Of a stretch of DNA of 64,000 nucleotides, positions 1-11,368 are shown piece by piece. Below the pieces are notes generated by a model that saw only the letters and a program-made list of their open reading frames with translations, did no database searches and was not told where the DNA came from. This DNA is from Nibrella viscosa (GTDB taxonomy: Bacteria > Bacteroidota > Bacteroidia > Cytophagales > Spirosomataceae), in the NCBI RefSeq assembly GCF_039541875.1, contig NZ_BAABHB010000006.1, positions 1-64,000 on the forward strand, written 5' to 3'. The position numbers and the translations under genes were made by a program. Positions within the stretch are counted from its first letter, which is position 1. Each line of letters starts with the position of its first letter.

Positions 1-99
1 TGGACGCGGATATATCATCAACTCAGCCAGGAGGGCTTAGTTGATGTAAATCGGCTGGATAGGGTGGATTGGCAGTTCTGGCAGCGTAGAGCTGCCTAA
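1..99 (+). CDS. C-terminal end of an unidentified protein (cut by window edge)
   Basis: A frame is open from the first base to a TAA at 97-99, giving 32 residues with four Trp and several Arg and Gln, ending WQRRAA. The rest of the gene lies outside the window. Nothing in this tail identifies a family, and an open frame of this length can arise by chance, so this is only a likely gene end. It converges on the permease gene that ends at 184. Confidence 0.35.
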   Translation, partial: WTRIYHQLSQEGLVDVNRLDRVDWQFWQRRAA

Positions 100-183
100 G
101 CATAGATATTAACTGCTCAAAGTATTAGAGTTATGAGTTATGAGTTGAAGTAGCCGGCTATACCCATCAACCAATCAACAAGA

Positions 184-2586
184 TCACTCATACGCCAGCG
201 CTTCCCGGGTGGTAAGCCTATTGGCTCGTCGGGCGGGAAATACCGTGGCCAGGTACGTGCCGATCCCAATAATACCGATCCAGATAGCCATAGCCAACGG
301 AGAAACGGTAAGGCCCAGCGGGGTTCGGAACGACATATTGCCGATAAAACGGCCCAGCCATACCGACAGGGCCAGCGAAAAAGCCACCGCCAGCACGATA
401 CTCAGGACGCCGATCACCAAACCTTCCCACACGATCAGGTTGCGGATGGTGGCCGGCGTGGCCCCGATGGCCCGCATGACGCCAATTTCGCGGGTGCGTT
501 CCAGCATGCTCATGCTCATGGTAGAGAGCAGACCGAGCGTACCCACCAGCGCCATCAGCATGGCCATGGCCAGCAGGGAGTTGATTAAAATTCGCATGTG
601 ACCGGCAATGGCATTGCGCAGCAGCCAGACGGGTACACTCGCCCGCACAGAAATGTTTTGCTGCTCCAGTATCGCTTCTACGGCACGGGTTTTACCGGCG
701 ACATAGGCTCGTGAGCGGTCATTGAACCCGACGCGCAGCAGATTCGATTGTCCGGCTGTATTCGCATACCTGGCGTACGCCTGTGAGGAAACGTATGCGG
801 TGGCCGGTGTGCCCACATCTTCCGTAAAGCCCACGATGGTCCAGGTCATTGCTCTTCCGTCTACCGATAGGGTTATGGTAGCGCCGAGTTTAAGGTCTTT
901 GCTGCGGGCCAGTTGGTTCAATACTACCTCTGCCGCTTCCGGCTTACTCAGCCAGCGGCCTTCAGTAAGATTTGGCTTTATTGATTTGGTGTCAATCGGC
1001 AGGGCCTGAATGGTAAAGCTGCCGTGTCCTTTGTCGGGATAGGTGTGGGTAATGTCATAAGGACCGTCCTTTCGGATGGAAGCGGAGACAGAACTACCAG
1101 CCTCCACAACCTTTACCCCGGCAATAGCCTTTAGTTTTGGCAGAACGACACTCGCCTGCACAGGTTCGTTTAACCGGATTTCCAGATCATACAGCCGCTG
1201 CGTGTAGATCCGGCGCAGGTTGTCGTTCCAGGCTTCGGATACATTCAGGGCCGTCATAAACAGGGCACCGCCGGTTGCCAGCAGCCCCAGCGTCAGCGAA
1301 AGCCGGGCGGGCTGGCGGAAAACATTCCGGAGCGACAGCCGGAGGGTATCTCCCAGCCATTGAATCCGGCTCAGCGCCACAATCCAGCCTGAACGGATCG
1401 GCCTGGTCTGCGATACGCCGTAGTTGTCCAGTGCCTGCCGCACCGACCGGCGACTTCCCCGGATCACCGGCACCGCCACCGCCAGCATGGGGATCAGAAT
1501 ACCGGCCCCTGCCTGCACTACTAATACCCAGAACGGAAGGGAACTATCCGTCAGTTCAAGGTTGAGCAGCATGGCGATCCGGTTGTAAAGGAGCGAGGCT
1601 GCCCATCGACTGAGCGGGATACCAGTGAATAGCGCGGCTACACACAACAAGAGCATCATGAACAGATATAAGCCGGCAATCTGCCGGGAGTTAGCCCCGA
1701 TGGCTTTCATTACCCCAATCTGGCGGACCTGCTTCACCATCAGGGTAGCCATAGAGGTAGCCACCAGCAATGAACCCAGAATCAGAATCAGGAAGCTAAA
1801 GACGATGAAGATCGTCATCACGGCGTTCATCTGCCCCTGGTGCGGGTGCTTATTCGGTGGGGGGACCTGGATCTCATGAATGGTATACCCTCGTTTTTCC
1901 AGCCAGGCAGACACCGCTCCGGCCTGCCGGGTTATGTGCGGGGCAGAACGCCCGTTGGCACTTACCTGTATTTTGAGTTGGTTGAAGCCCTGGGTTTCCC
2001 CCAGCCGGCGAAGTGTTTCCAGAGTAATGTAAGCATACCCGGCCTGTTCCTGCCAGGCTGGTGCCAGCGCCGGATCGTGGACGGTTCCGCTGATGCGCAC
2101 CGGCATAGGTGTGCTATGCCGCGTCTTAACAGCGATATTGGCACCTTCGGTGGCATTCATCATGTCCAGCGCCGTGCGTTCGACCAGCATCGTGCCAACC
2201 ATTGGCTCGGCTGCTCCCGATACGCGATGGAATTTACTGATGCGGAGGTTACTGAAATTATCCATGACAAACAGCAACAGCGGGTACCACTTGTCTGCAA
2301 CCTTCATGCGAGCCACCAGCGTAGCACGTCGGTCGGCATCCCGGATGCCGGGTAGCATTTTCACACTGTCGGCCAACTCCCGCGAAATGGCCTGTTCCAG
2401 TTCAATGGTGGCCGATGCCGGCCGGGTACCCAGGTAGTTGGCGGTCATCTCCCGGTTGACGACGGCATAACCACCCAGGATGCAGCCGATGCCGAACACG
2501 CCGATGGCAATCGCCAGCACCAGCATGAAATTTTTGGTATAATCGGACGTAACGTCCCGCAAGACTTTTCGGTATCTGATCGTCAT
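184..2586 (-). CDS. ABC transporter permease, MacB/FtsX type
   Basis: An 800-residue inner-membrane permease. One transmembrane helix lies near residues 20-42, followed by a periplasmic domain, then an FtsX-type block with three helices at about 254-375, another helix near 430-450, a second periplasmic domain, and a second FtsX block at about 675-795. This 4+4 helix layout with duplicated FtsX domains is that of permeases related to LolC/E and MacB-like exporters that move lipids, lipoproteins or peptides across or out of the membrane; the substrate cannot be read from sequence. The start at 2586 is 12 bases after the stop of the ATPase gene, so the two form an operon and almost certainly one transporter. 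Confidence 0.9.
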   Translation of the reverse strand: MTIRYRKVLRDVTSDYTKNFMLVLAIAIGVFGIGCILGGYAVVNREMTANYLGTRPASATIELEQAISRELADSVKMLPGIRDADRRATLVARMKVADKWYPLLLFVMDNFSNLRISKFHRVSGAAEPMVGTMLVERTALDMMNATEGANIAVKTRHSTPMPVRISGTVHDPALAPAWQEQAGYAYITLETLRRLGETQGFNQLKIQVSANGRSAPHITRQAGAVSAWLEKRGYTIHEIQVPPPNKHPHQGQMNAVMTIFIVFSFLILILGSLLVATSMATLMVKQVRQIGVMKAIGANSRQIAGLYLFMMLLLCVAALFTGIPLSRWAASLLYNRIAMLLNLELTDSSLPFWVLVVQAGAGILIPMLAVAVPVIRGSRRSVRQALDNYGVSQTRPIRSGWIVALSRIQWLGDTLRLSLRNVFRQPARLSLTLGLLATGGALFMTALNVSEAWNDNLRRIYTQRLYDLEIRLNEPVQASVVLPKLKAIAGVKVVEAGSSVSASIRKDGPYDITHTYPDKGHGSFTIQALPIDTKSIKPNLTEGRWLSKPEAAEVVLNQLARSKDLKLGATITLSVDGRAMTWTIVGFTEDVGTPATAYVSSQAYARYANTAGQSNLLRVGFNDRSRAYVAGKTRAVEAILEQQNISVRASVPVWLLRNAIAGHMRILINSLLAMAMLMALVGTLGLLSTMSMSMLERTREIGVMRAIGATPATIRNLIVWEGLVIGVLSIVLAVAFSLALSVWLGRFIGNMSFRTPLGLTVSPLAMAIWIGIIGIGTYLATVFPARRANRLTTREALAYE

Positions 2587-2598
2587 GGCATCGGTGGG

Positions 2599-3333
2599 TT
2601 AAGCAGGTACGGCCGGTTCGTCGACAATCTCCCCATCGGCCAGGGCAATGGTATGCTCGAACCAGGCGGAGAACTCTTTCTCGTGGGTAACCACAATAAC
2701 GGTTTTGCCGGTCTGCGCCAGCGACGCAAACAACTGGAAGATCGCAGTAGCTGTTTGCGAATCAAGATTGCCGGTGGGCTCGTCGGCCACGATAACCGGC
2801 GGGTCGTTGGCCAGGGCGCGGGCGATGGCGGCCCGCTGCTGCTGACCCCCCGACAGCGCCGACGGAAACTTATCGGCCTGATCGCCGATACCGACCTGAT
2901 TCAGTAACCGGAGTGCCCGTTCTTTGCGCTCCCGTTTCGGGTATGTGTTGCAGAAGTCCATCGGCAGCATCACATTCTCCAGGATGGTGAGCGTGGGCAG
3001 CAACTGAAAGAACTGGAACACCACACCGATGGTACGCCCCCGCCAGGAGGCCAGGGCACCCTCCGGTAGTTTATCGATGCGTATACCATTGACCGTAATA
3101 CTGCCCTCGGAGGGTTTATCAATACCGGTAATCAGATTGAGCAGGGTCGATTTGCCACTGCCGGATTTGCCGGTTACGGCCACCAATTGCCCGGCCTCAA
3201 TGCAGAGGCTCACTTGTTTCAGCGCCTGAAAGGCACCAGCGGCCAGCGTAAACGCTTTGCTGACGTTGACCAGTTCGATAACGTGTTTGGGTTGCACCTT
3301 GTTCGTCGTTTTTTGGGCAATATTGGCAAACAA
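2599..3333 (-). CDS. ABC transporter ATP-binding protein (LolD/MacB type)
   Basis: A 244-residue ATPase with all motifs intact: Walker A GKSGSGKST near residue 55, signature LSGGQQQRAAIARAL, Walker B VIVADEPTGNLD and the switch His in VVTHE. The DEPTGNLDS wording is typical of the LolD/MacB subgroup that pairs with FtsX-like permeases. It lies between an upstream AraC-type regulator gene (57-base gap) and the downstream permease (12-base gap), all on the minus strand, so it should supply the ATPase dimer for that permease. Confidence 0.93.
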   Translation of the reverse strand: MFANIAQKTTNKVQPKHVIELVNVSKAFTLAAGAFQALKQVSLCIEAGQLVAVTGKSGSGKSTLLNLITGIDKPSEGSITVNGIRIDKLPEGALASWRGRTIGVVFQFFQLLPTLTILENVMLPMDFCNTYPKRERKERALRLLNQVGIGDQADKFPSALSGGQQQRAAIARALANDPPVIVADEPTGNLDSQTATAIFQLFASLAQTGKTVIVVTHEKEFSAWFEHTIALADGEIVDEPAVPA

Positions 3334-3390
3334 AGGTCGGCGGGTCGTCCGGCAGAATCCAGGTGGACGTCTAATATCCGGATGGACGGA

Positions 3391-4530
3391 TTATATGGAT
3401 AGGGTTTGCTGGTATTCGCTTGGTGTCAAACCCGTAAATCGTTTGAAGATGAGGTTAAACGTCGATTTGGATTTAAAGCCGGCTTCCAGCGCCAGCCCTA
3501 GCAGATTGTAGTGTTTCATAGTGGGGTCGTTCATAAACGCCTTCACCTGCTCGACCCGGTATCGGTTGACAAAATTGTAAAAATTATCACCCACACCCTC
3601 GTTGATGAGCTGCGACAGCACACTTCGACTAAGGTTAAGCCGTTTGGCCAGGCTGCTGAGTGTCAGCTCAGGATCGAGATAGGGTTTTTCGTCTTCCATA
3701 AACCGGAGTAACCGGTCAACAAGCTGCGGATCAGATTTAGGGCTTTCCGGTTCTGGTGCAGGAGAGGGGGCGGCTGGGGGTACAACCTCGGGTTGGGTTC
3801 GGTCAACATGAAAGATCTCTTTCTGCAAAATGCCCTTGTAGCCGAGTGCAAAGACCGACAAGGAGAAAATCACCGCCATGGTACGCCATACCCATACCGA
3901 ATTACCGTGGTGAATCTGGTTAAGCAGCACGAGCAGGAAAAAGAGCAGGATGCCCAGAAATACACCCATAAAAAACTGCACCCACGCCAGGCTCACATGC
4001 TCCGTATTGGATACCTCCTGTTCAACGAGTAGCTGGTACGCCCGCCAACGCTTGTTCATCACGTACAGATACCCCGAAAACTGGATAACGATGAATACCC
4101 AGAACGAAATGGCCAGCCAGCCACGATGCCCGCCCAGAAAGGCCAATGCCTCACTGCCGGAGAAGAATCGGTTCAGCGTAGTCGACAGGAAAATAACTGC
4201 CAGGAACGGAACAAAATGCAGCACCAGCCGGAACGACCACCGGGTTCTGTGACCGGTCAGCTCCTGCATATACAGCCATAACAGAGGACCAATCAGCAGA
4301 AATGTAGGGTCACCCAGCGAAAAGACATTAAACGCGAAATGATCGATCACCCGACCGGCGTACTGGATATGCAAGATGCTGAACGACATCGCCAGCAGCA
4401 GGATGGATAGAAACAGATTGGCCCGGCTCTCCCGCACCGACTTGCTGGTCAGCAGCAGGGTCACAAATACACCCAGAACAATACCCGCATTGGCAATAAT
4501 GAGTGAAAGTTGTTCGAAGAATGCCGCCAC
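3391..4530 (-). CDS. Membrane-anchored AraC-family transcriptional regulator
   Basis: A 379-residue protein with two parts. Residues 1 to about 245 are hydrophobic and can form about seven membrane helices. The C-terminal 100 residues are an AraC-type double helix-turn-helix domain, with SLAKRLNLSRSVLSQLI in the first helix pair and AGFKSKSTFNLIFKRFTG in the second, the best conserved part of the family. A proline-rich linker (PPAAPSPAPEPESPKSD) joins them. Such membrane sensor-AraC fusions are common in Cytophagales. It precedes the ABC ATPase and permease genes on the same strand, so it may be co-transcribed with them or control them; no operator is apparent. Confidence 0.87.
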   Translation of the reverse strand: MAAFFEQLSLIIANAGIVLGVFVTLLLTSKSVRESRANLFLSILLLAMSFSILHIQYAGRVIDHFAFNVFSLGDPTFLLIGPLLWLYMQELTGHRTRWSFRLVLHFVPFLAVIFLSTTLNRFFSGSEALAFLGGHRGWLAISFWVFIVIQFSGYLYVMNKRWRAYQLLVEQEVSNTEHVSLAWVQFFMGVFLGILLFFLLVLLNQIHHGNSVWVWRTMAVIFSLSVFALGYKGILQKEIFHVDRTQPEVVPPAAPSPAPEPESPKSDPQLVDRLLRFMEDEKPYLDPELTLSSLAKRLNLSRSVLSQLINEGVGDNFYNFVNRYRVEQVKAFMNDPTMKHYNLLGLALEAGFKSKSTFNLIFKRFTGLTPSEYQQTLSI

Positions 4531-4618
4531 AGGTTTTTACACAAAAGTGAACGTGCGAATTACGCTATAAAAATGGGTATTGGAGTCCCAAAAGCGTCCA
4601 ATAGTATCCTGTTGGACA

Positions 4619-4681
4619 GGTTGATTGGTTCATTAAATGATTGGTTTATTGGCTGACTAGTTCCCGGCGAACCAATCAACC
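4619..4681. repeat. 13-bp inverted repeat between genes
   Basis: GGTTGATTGGTTC at 4619-4631 is repeated in inverted form at 4669-4681 with 37 bases between, and more copies of the word ATTGGTT lie in the loop. The right arm overlaps the last codons of the ModF-like gene. A related string CCAATCAACA occurs at 171-180 beside the permease stop. It may act as a terminator or be one of a family of wordy intergenic palindromes in this genome. Confidence 0.5.
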
Positions 4682-6190
4682 ATGTAACCAGTCGACCACA
4701 CCCTTACCGGCAGTCAGCCTCAGGACTCGGGTTACGCAGCGCGGAATATCCTCAGCGTAGTGGGAGACGTATAATAGCGTACGGTCGGACGATTGACAAA
4801 GCTTATCAATCAGGTTCCGGAACTGGATGGTATGCTCCGGATCGAGGCCCTGGCAGGGTTCATCCAGAATAAGCAGGGGCGGGTTCTTGACCAGCGCCCG
4901 CGCCAGCAGCACCCACCGCTGTTGACCCGTAGATAACTGCGCAAAGCGTTTGTCACGCAGGTCTTCCAGCTTCAGCAGATTCAGTACGAAGTGGGTCTGT
5001 TCGGTTTGTTCATGGGTTAGCTTCCGGAACAGCCCGGCGGTATCGAACAAACCGGAGGCTACGGCTTTCCATACCGTCAGGTCGCGGGGGAAATAGAGGT
5101 GAACTTCGGGGGAGACAAAGCCGATCTTCTGCTTAATGTCCCAGATGCTTTCGCCGGTGCCGCGTTTGCGGTCAAAGAGGCTGTAGTGGTTGCGGTAACC
5201 CTGCGGATTATCGGCGGTAATCAGACTGAGCAGGGTCGACTTGCCGGAGCCGTTCGGACCCAGAACGGCCCATTTGTCGCCCCGGCGTACTGTCCAGTTT
5301 ATGTTATCCAGCACCGTCTGCTCGTTGTACTGCACCGATACCCCCTGCATCTGCACGGCATGGGTGAACGCGGCTGGTGTGGTGGTATGCCATTGCCGAA
5401 GCAGCTCCGGATTGGTGAGCGCGTCGTGGTCGGGCGATTGATTGGGTAGTTGCACTTGAGCTGCTTTAGGCGCCGACCCGGCGATGGTACCATCTTGCAG
5501 CGTAAGCACCTGGGTAATGCAGGCTGGTATCTCCTGTACCGATGTGGCCAGTACCAGCGAAATACCCTCAGCGGCAACAGTGTTGAGTACCTGATGCAGC
5601 CGCTGCCGACTGTCTACATCCAGCCCGACAAACGGATTGTCGAGTAGCAATATTCGTGGGCGACGCAGCAGCGACCGGGCCAGCAGCGTCCGGCGGGTTT
5701 CACCGTTCGACAGCGAGGTCAGTTTCCGCTCTAATAAATGGGAAATGTTTACCTGACCGGCTACTTCGGCCAGCCAGTTTTCCGGATAAGCCGGGGGCGG
5801 CAGCGGTACCGAATTGAGATCGTGTGTGCCAACCGGCCGCACCTGATTCTGGAGTACTTCCCAGACGGTAGGCGATTCTTCGGCGGTATCGGCGTTGAAG
5901 CGCTGCTGGTAAAACTGGGCGGCCGAGGCCACCCGCCGGTCGAACCGGTAATCATTGGCCACTCGTTCGACCGTATCGCGCAAAGGTCCTGCCGGGTGAT
6001 GGAAGTGACCGGACAGGACGGGTAGCCGGCCGGACAGCGTATCCAGCAGGGACGATTTACCGGAACCGGTGGGGCCGGTTATAGCCCAGTGTTCGCCGGC
6101 GTTCAGTGCCCAGTTTATGTTTTTAAGGACTACACCGTCTGGTCGGCGAACCGTTGCATTGTCGAGCTGAAGGAGCGTTTCGGTGGGCAT
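4676..6190 (-). CDS. ModF-like ABC protein with two fused ATPase domains
   Basis: A 504-residue soluble protein made of two ABC ATPase domains with no membrane part, the layout of ModF/PhrA-type proteins. The first domain has Walker A GPTGSGKSS and signature LSNGETRR, but its Walker B reads LLLDNPFVGLD, so the usual catalytic Glu is Asn. The second has Walker A GPNGSGKST, signature LSTGQQRW and an intact LLILDEPCQGLD. The start is placed at 6190 (MPTETLLQ), because the ten residues before it look like leader sequence. E. coli ModF is linked to the molybdate locus, but no molybdate genes are near here, so the role is unknown. It could equally be a regulatory ABC-F-like ATPase. Confidence 0.82.
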   Translation of the reverse strand: MPTETLLQLDNATVRRPDGVVLKNINWALNAGEHWAITGPTGSGKSSLLDTLSGRLPVLSGHFHHPAGPLRDTVERVANDYRFDRRVASAAQFYQQRFNADTAEESPTVWEVLQNQVRPVGTHDLNSVPLPPPAYPENWLAEVAGQVNISHLLERKLTSLSNGETRRTLLARSLLRRPRILLLDNPFVGLDVDSRQRLHQVLNTVAAEGISLVLATSVQEIPACITQVLTLQDGTIAGSAPKAAQVQLPNQSPDHDALTNPELLRQWHTTTPAAFTHAVQMQGVSVQYNEQTVLDNINWTVRRGDKWAVLGPNGSGKSTLLSLITADNPQGYRNHYSLFDRKRGTGESIWDIKQKIGFVSPEVHLYFPRDLTVWKAVASGLFDTAGLFRKLTHEQTEQTHFVLNLLKLEDLRDKRFAQLSTGQQRWVLLARALVKNPPLLILDEPCQGLDPEHTIQFRNLIDKLCQSSDRTLLYVSHYAEDIPRCVTRVLRLTAGKGVVDWLHG

Positions 6191-6251
6191 TACTGATTTA
6201 TTTAACCAATAGCGGTACAAAGAAAATGAATAGCCGCCGAAGTTGGGGAAT

Positions 6252-6281
6252 AAAAAACCGCCCCACTTTACAGTGGGGCGG
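6252..6281 (-). terminator. Rho-independent terminator of the TPR gene
   Basis: On the minus strand a perfect 10-bp stem (CCGCCCCACT and its complement, 6258-6267 with 6272-6281, four-base loop) is followed directly by six T. It lies just past the stop of the TPR gene at 6313 and so fits its transcription end. Confidence 0.88.
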
Positions 6282-6312
6282 CAGGGAGTGGGGCAGACAG
6301 TATGCGGAAAGC

Positions 6313-7998
6313 TTAGAAAATGCGTTGGGTAAATTCCTTATCGGCTTTTGACCACCCTTTTACGGCCAGTTCGCGTTGCTGGTCGGCGGTTTTACGATCG
6401 CCGTTGAGCTGGGCCAGTTTGGCTTGCAGGTAATGAGTACCCGGATAGGCCGGATCATGGTCGGCCAGCACCTGCACGGCTTCTTTGGCAAAACCGGTGT
6501 TCGGTCCTTTTAATGCTGCATCGGCAATCATCTCCAACTGGAAGAGGGCTTCAATCCAGCCGTCGGGCCCGTACTGGTCGCGGGCCGCTTTCTGAAACGC
6601 CCGGATCTCGGCCAGCCCGGCTGCGTCGGTGGTTGTATGGTGCAGGCGGATCAGGGCAGCCAGAAATTTCGGGTAAGGCTTTACAAAACCAGCCAAACGT
6701 GTAGTCGGATAAACCGGCTTAATCAGGGCCAACTGCGCTTCGGCGGCTTTATGGCTCTTTTGGGCGGCAGACAGGTTTTGCTGCTGCAACTGGAGAAGTC
6801 CCAGGAAATAATGACCAAGAAGCCGCTCGGCGGGCGTTTTGGCGATAATTAGCGACTGAGCAATGGGCAATATCTCCTGATAGCGGCCCTGCACAAACAA
6901 GAGTTCAGGCAGGCTCTTTTTCCGATAGTACAGGAAGTTGGTATCTGTAGGGTAGCCCATAGCGTAGCTTTCCCTGGCCAGGGCTTCGGCTTCTTTAAGG
7001 CGGCCCTGGTACTGGTAGCTGAGCGCCAGCAGCGCAATATTGTGCCCGTGGTGCCAGTCGTATTCGGCCTTATAGGGTGCCGACTCGTACAACTCCCGTT
7101 CAATGGCGTCGGCAGCTTTCATCTGTGCAATGGCTTCGTCCACCTTGCCGGTTTTCATCAGGTCATGCGCGTACATATGCAGGGCGTGGGGCAGGCGGGG
7201 GGAGAGCCGGGCGTAAGCCTCGCCATGATAGAGGGCTTTTTCGTAATCAGTCATCCCTTCGTAGGCATGAATCAGGTAGTGGTGAGCCGCCGGGTGGTCG
7301 GGCGCTATCTGAAGAACTTTTTCGTAAATGGCGATACTGGCCGGCGAACTGCCCTGCCCCCGGCCGAGCGCCGACTCTTCGTAGGCGTTACCGGACAACA
7401 GCCACAGTTCGGCATCAGCGGGAAAGTGTTTCAGGGCAGTTTTCAGGCGCTGCCGGTATTCGTCCAGGGCCTTTAGATCGCCCACCGATTCAAGGGCTTT
7501 TAGCTGCGCAAAACGCAGGTCGATATGTTCCTTTTCGCGCTCCGAGGCATACGTTACCAGTGCTTTGGCCTGTTCCGCAGCGTTGCGGGCGGCAGCGTAC
7601 GGCTGAAACTCCATCTGAACGTACGCCCGGCTTAGTCCCACATAGGCCATCGCCATGGTGGAGTCATGCCGGAGTGCTTCGTGGAAGGAGCGAACGGCTT
7701 CGACCAGTTGGTAGCCGTGCAGATGCGCCATTCCCTGTTCAAAAAAGGCCTGCGCCTTCGGCGATCTGGTCGATGTTGGAAAGGGATAGGCACCGATATT
7801 GGTGCGAAGGGTCACCGGCTGATTGAGTATGTTTTGCGGAATACCGCCCGTTTGGGTAGCACCACAGATCGGAATGGCGGTATCGGGGTAGGGGACTGCC
7901 TTTTCGAATACGGCTGGTTCAACAGAACGCCCACCTAGTTTGAACAGGAATCCCGTGAGCAGGGCCAGCAGGAGCGAGTGGAAATACAGTCGGGTCAT
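6313..7998 (-). CDS. Exported tetratricopeptide-repeat protein
   Basis: A 561-residue protein. Residues 1-25 are a hydrophobic leader (MTRLYFHSLLLALLTGFLF), without a clear lipobox, so it is exported or membrane-anchored. From about residue 75 helical repeats of TPR type can be followed: AQAFFEQGMAHLHGYQLVEA, then PADAELWLLSGNAYEES, APDHPAAHHYLIHAYEG, and a long run to the C terminus. These scaffold folds bind peptides or proteins; no catalytic motif is seen. It stands alone between the ModF-like gene and alaS, with its own terminator. The HHYLIHAYEG stretch occurs in many Bacteroidota TPR proteins of unknown role. Confidence 0.8.
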   Translation of the reverse strand: MTRLYFHSLLLALLTGFLFKLGGRSVEPAVFEKAVPYPDTAIPICGATQTGGIPQNILNQPVTLRTNIGAYPFPTSTRSPKAQAFFEQGMAHLHGYQLVEAVRSFHEALRHDSTMAMAYVGLSRAYVQMEFQPYAAARNAAEQAKALVTYASEREKEHIDLRFAQLKALESVGDLKALDEYRQRLKTALKHFPADAELWLLSGNAYEESALGRGQGSSPASIAIYEKVLQIAPDHPAAHHYLIHAYEGMTDYEKALYHGEAYARLSPRLPHALHMYAHDLMKTGKVDEAIAQMKAADAIERELYESAPYKAEYDWHHGHNIALLALSYQYQGRLKEAEALARESYAMGYPTDTNFLYYRKKSLPELLFVQGRYQEILPIAQSLIIAKTPAERLLGHYFLGLLQLQQQNLSAAQKSHKAAEAQLALIKPVYPTTRLAGFVKPYPKFLAALIRLHHTTTDAAGLAEIRAFQKAARDQYGPDGWIEALFQLEMIADAALKGPNTGFAKEAVQVLADHDPAYPGTHYLQAKLAQLNGDRKTADQQRELAVKGWSKADKEFTQRIF

Positions 7999-8084
7999 GG
8001 CAGTGCTGATTGATTCTCAGGTAAGGTACGGGTTACGGCGCTCTCCTCCAAAAAGTTTGCAGAACTGTTCGTGTTCGGTTAAAC

Positions 8085-8109
8085 AAAAAAGCCGGATGCA
8101 TGACCCGGC
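8085..8109 (-). terminator. Terminator downstream of alaS
   Basis: On the minus strand a GCCGG stem (8091-8095 with 8105-8109, nine-base loop) is followed by six T. It starts 14 bases after the alaS stop. The stem is short but the T run is clear. Confidence 0.7.
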
Positions 8110-8122
8110 CTTTCCTGTTTCG

Positions 8123-10777
<2,655 letters not shown>

Positions 10778-10785
10778 AAGCTATT

Positions 10786-10876
10786 AGTCGATAGTCGTCA
10801 GTCGAAAGTCGTTAGTGTTGCGCAGAAAGCCACTATCGACCATCCACTATCGACTACTGACTAACAACTATCGACT
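10786..10876. repeat. 32-bp imperfect palindrome of AGTCGATAGT words
   Basis: The left arm (10786-10817) and right arm (10845-10876) match in inverted orientation at about 26 of 32 positions, and each is built from variants of the word AGTCGATAGT. It fills most of the spacer between the divergent alaS and merR genes, so it is not a simple downstream terminator. Confidence 0.65.
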
Positions 10877-10934
10877 GAGCTGCAAATTTACGGCAATTCT
10901 TGTGTTTTACCCTGACAGAACAGAAGTTTGTCGT

Positions 10935-11273
10935 ATGGAGGAGTTGAACAAACGATACTACGGTATCCGGGAGGTCGCCGAACTGTTAGGCGTCGAAATT
11001 TCGCAGCTGCGGTTCTATGAGAAAGAGTTTCCGACACTGAAGCCTCGTAAAAACAGGGCGGGCGATCGGATATATACCAAAGTGGATATTGACCACCTGA
11101 AGGAAATTCTTACGCTGGTAAAGGAGAAAGGGTATACCTTGCGCGGGGCCCGTGAATACCTGAAAAGCCGCTCGTTAGCGCAGAGCGAAAATGCAAAGAT
11201 GATTGCTAAATTACAGGAGATAAAAGGGTTTCTACAGAACCTGCGGGACGGTATTGAGCGTGAAGAGTTATGA
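10935..11273 (+). CDS. MerR-family transcriptional regulator
   Basis: A 112-residue small DNA-binding protein. The start at 10935 gives MEELNKRYYGIREVAELLGV, with the MerR winged helix-turn-helix from residue 6 (IREVAELLGV, then LRFYEKEFP, and RIYTKVDIDHLKEI) and a C-terminal helix that ends shortly after residue 100. The longer frame from 10815 runs through the palindromic spacer and is unlikely to be translated. There is no effector-binding domain, so it belongs to the short MerR-like regulators found next to housekeeping genes in Bacteroidota. The target is unknown. Confidence 0.9.
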   Translation: MEELNKRYYGIREVAELLGVEISQLRFYEKEFPTLKPRKNRAGDRIYTKVDIDHLKEILTLVKEKGYTLRGAREYLKSRSLAQSENAKMIAKLQEIKGFLQNLRDGIEREEL

Positions 11274-11359
11274 GTGAAGAGTTAATAATTAAGCCGGGGC
11301 CGCCCGGTGGTGAGGAATTAAGACCGGCGCAACAACTCATATCTCTTCACTCATAACTC
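11265..11359. repeat. 17-bp perfect inverted repeat between convergent genes
   Basis: GAGTTATGAGTGAAGAG at 11265-11281 returns in inverted form at 11343-11359, with 61 bases between. The left arm includes the merR stop codon. Its position between convergent genes would suit a bidirectional terminator, but the long loop and the repeated GAGTTATGA word tie it to the palindrome family seen near 128 and 10786. Confidence 0.65.
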
Positions 11360-11368
11360 ATAACTCCC

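Noticed and set aside
10815..10934. N-terminal extension of the MerR protein
   Set aside because: These codons run through the AGTCGATAGT palindrome and precede the family N terminus, which starts well at 10935.
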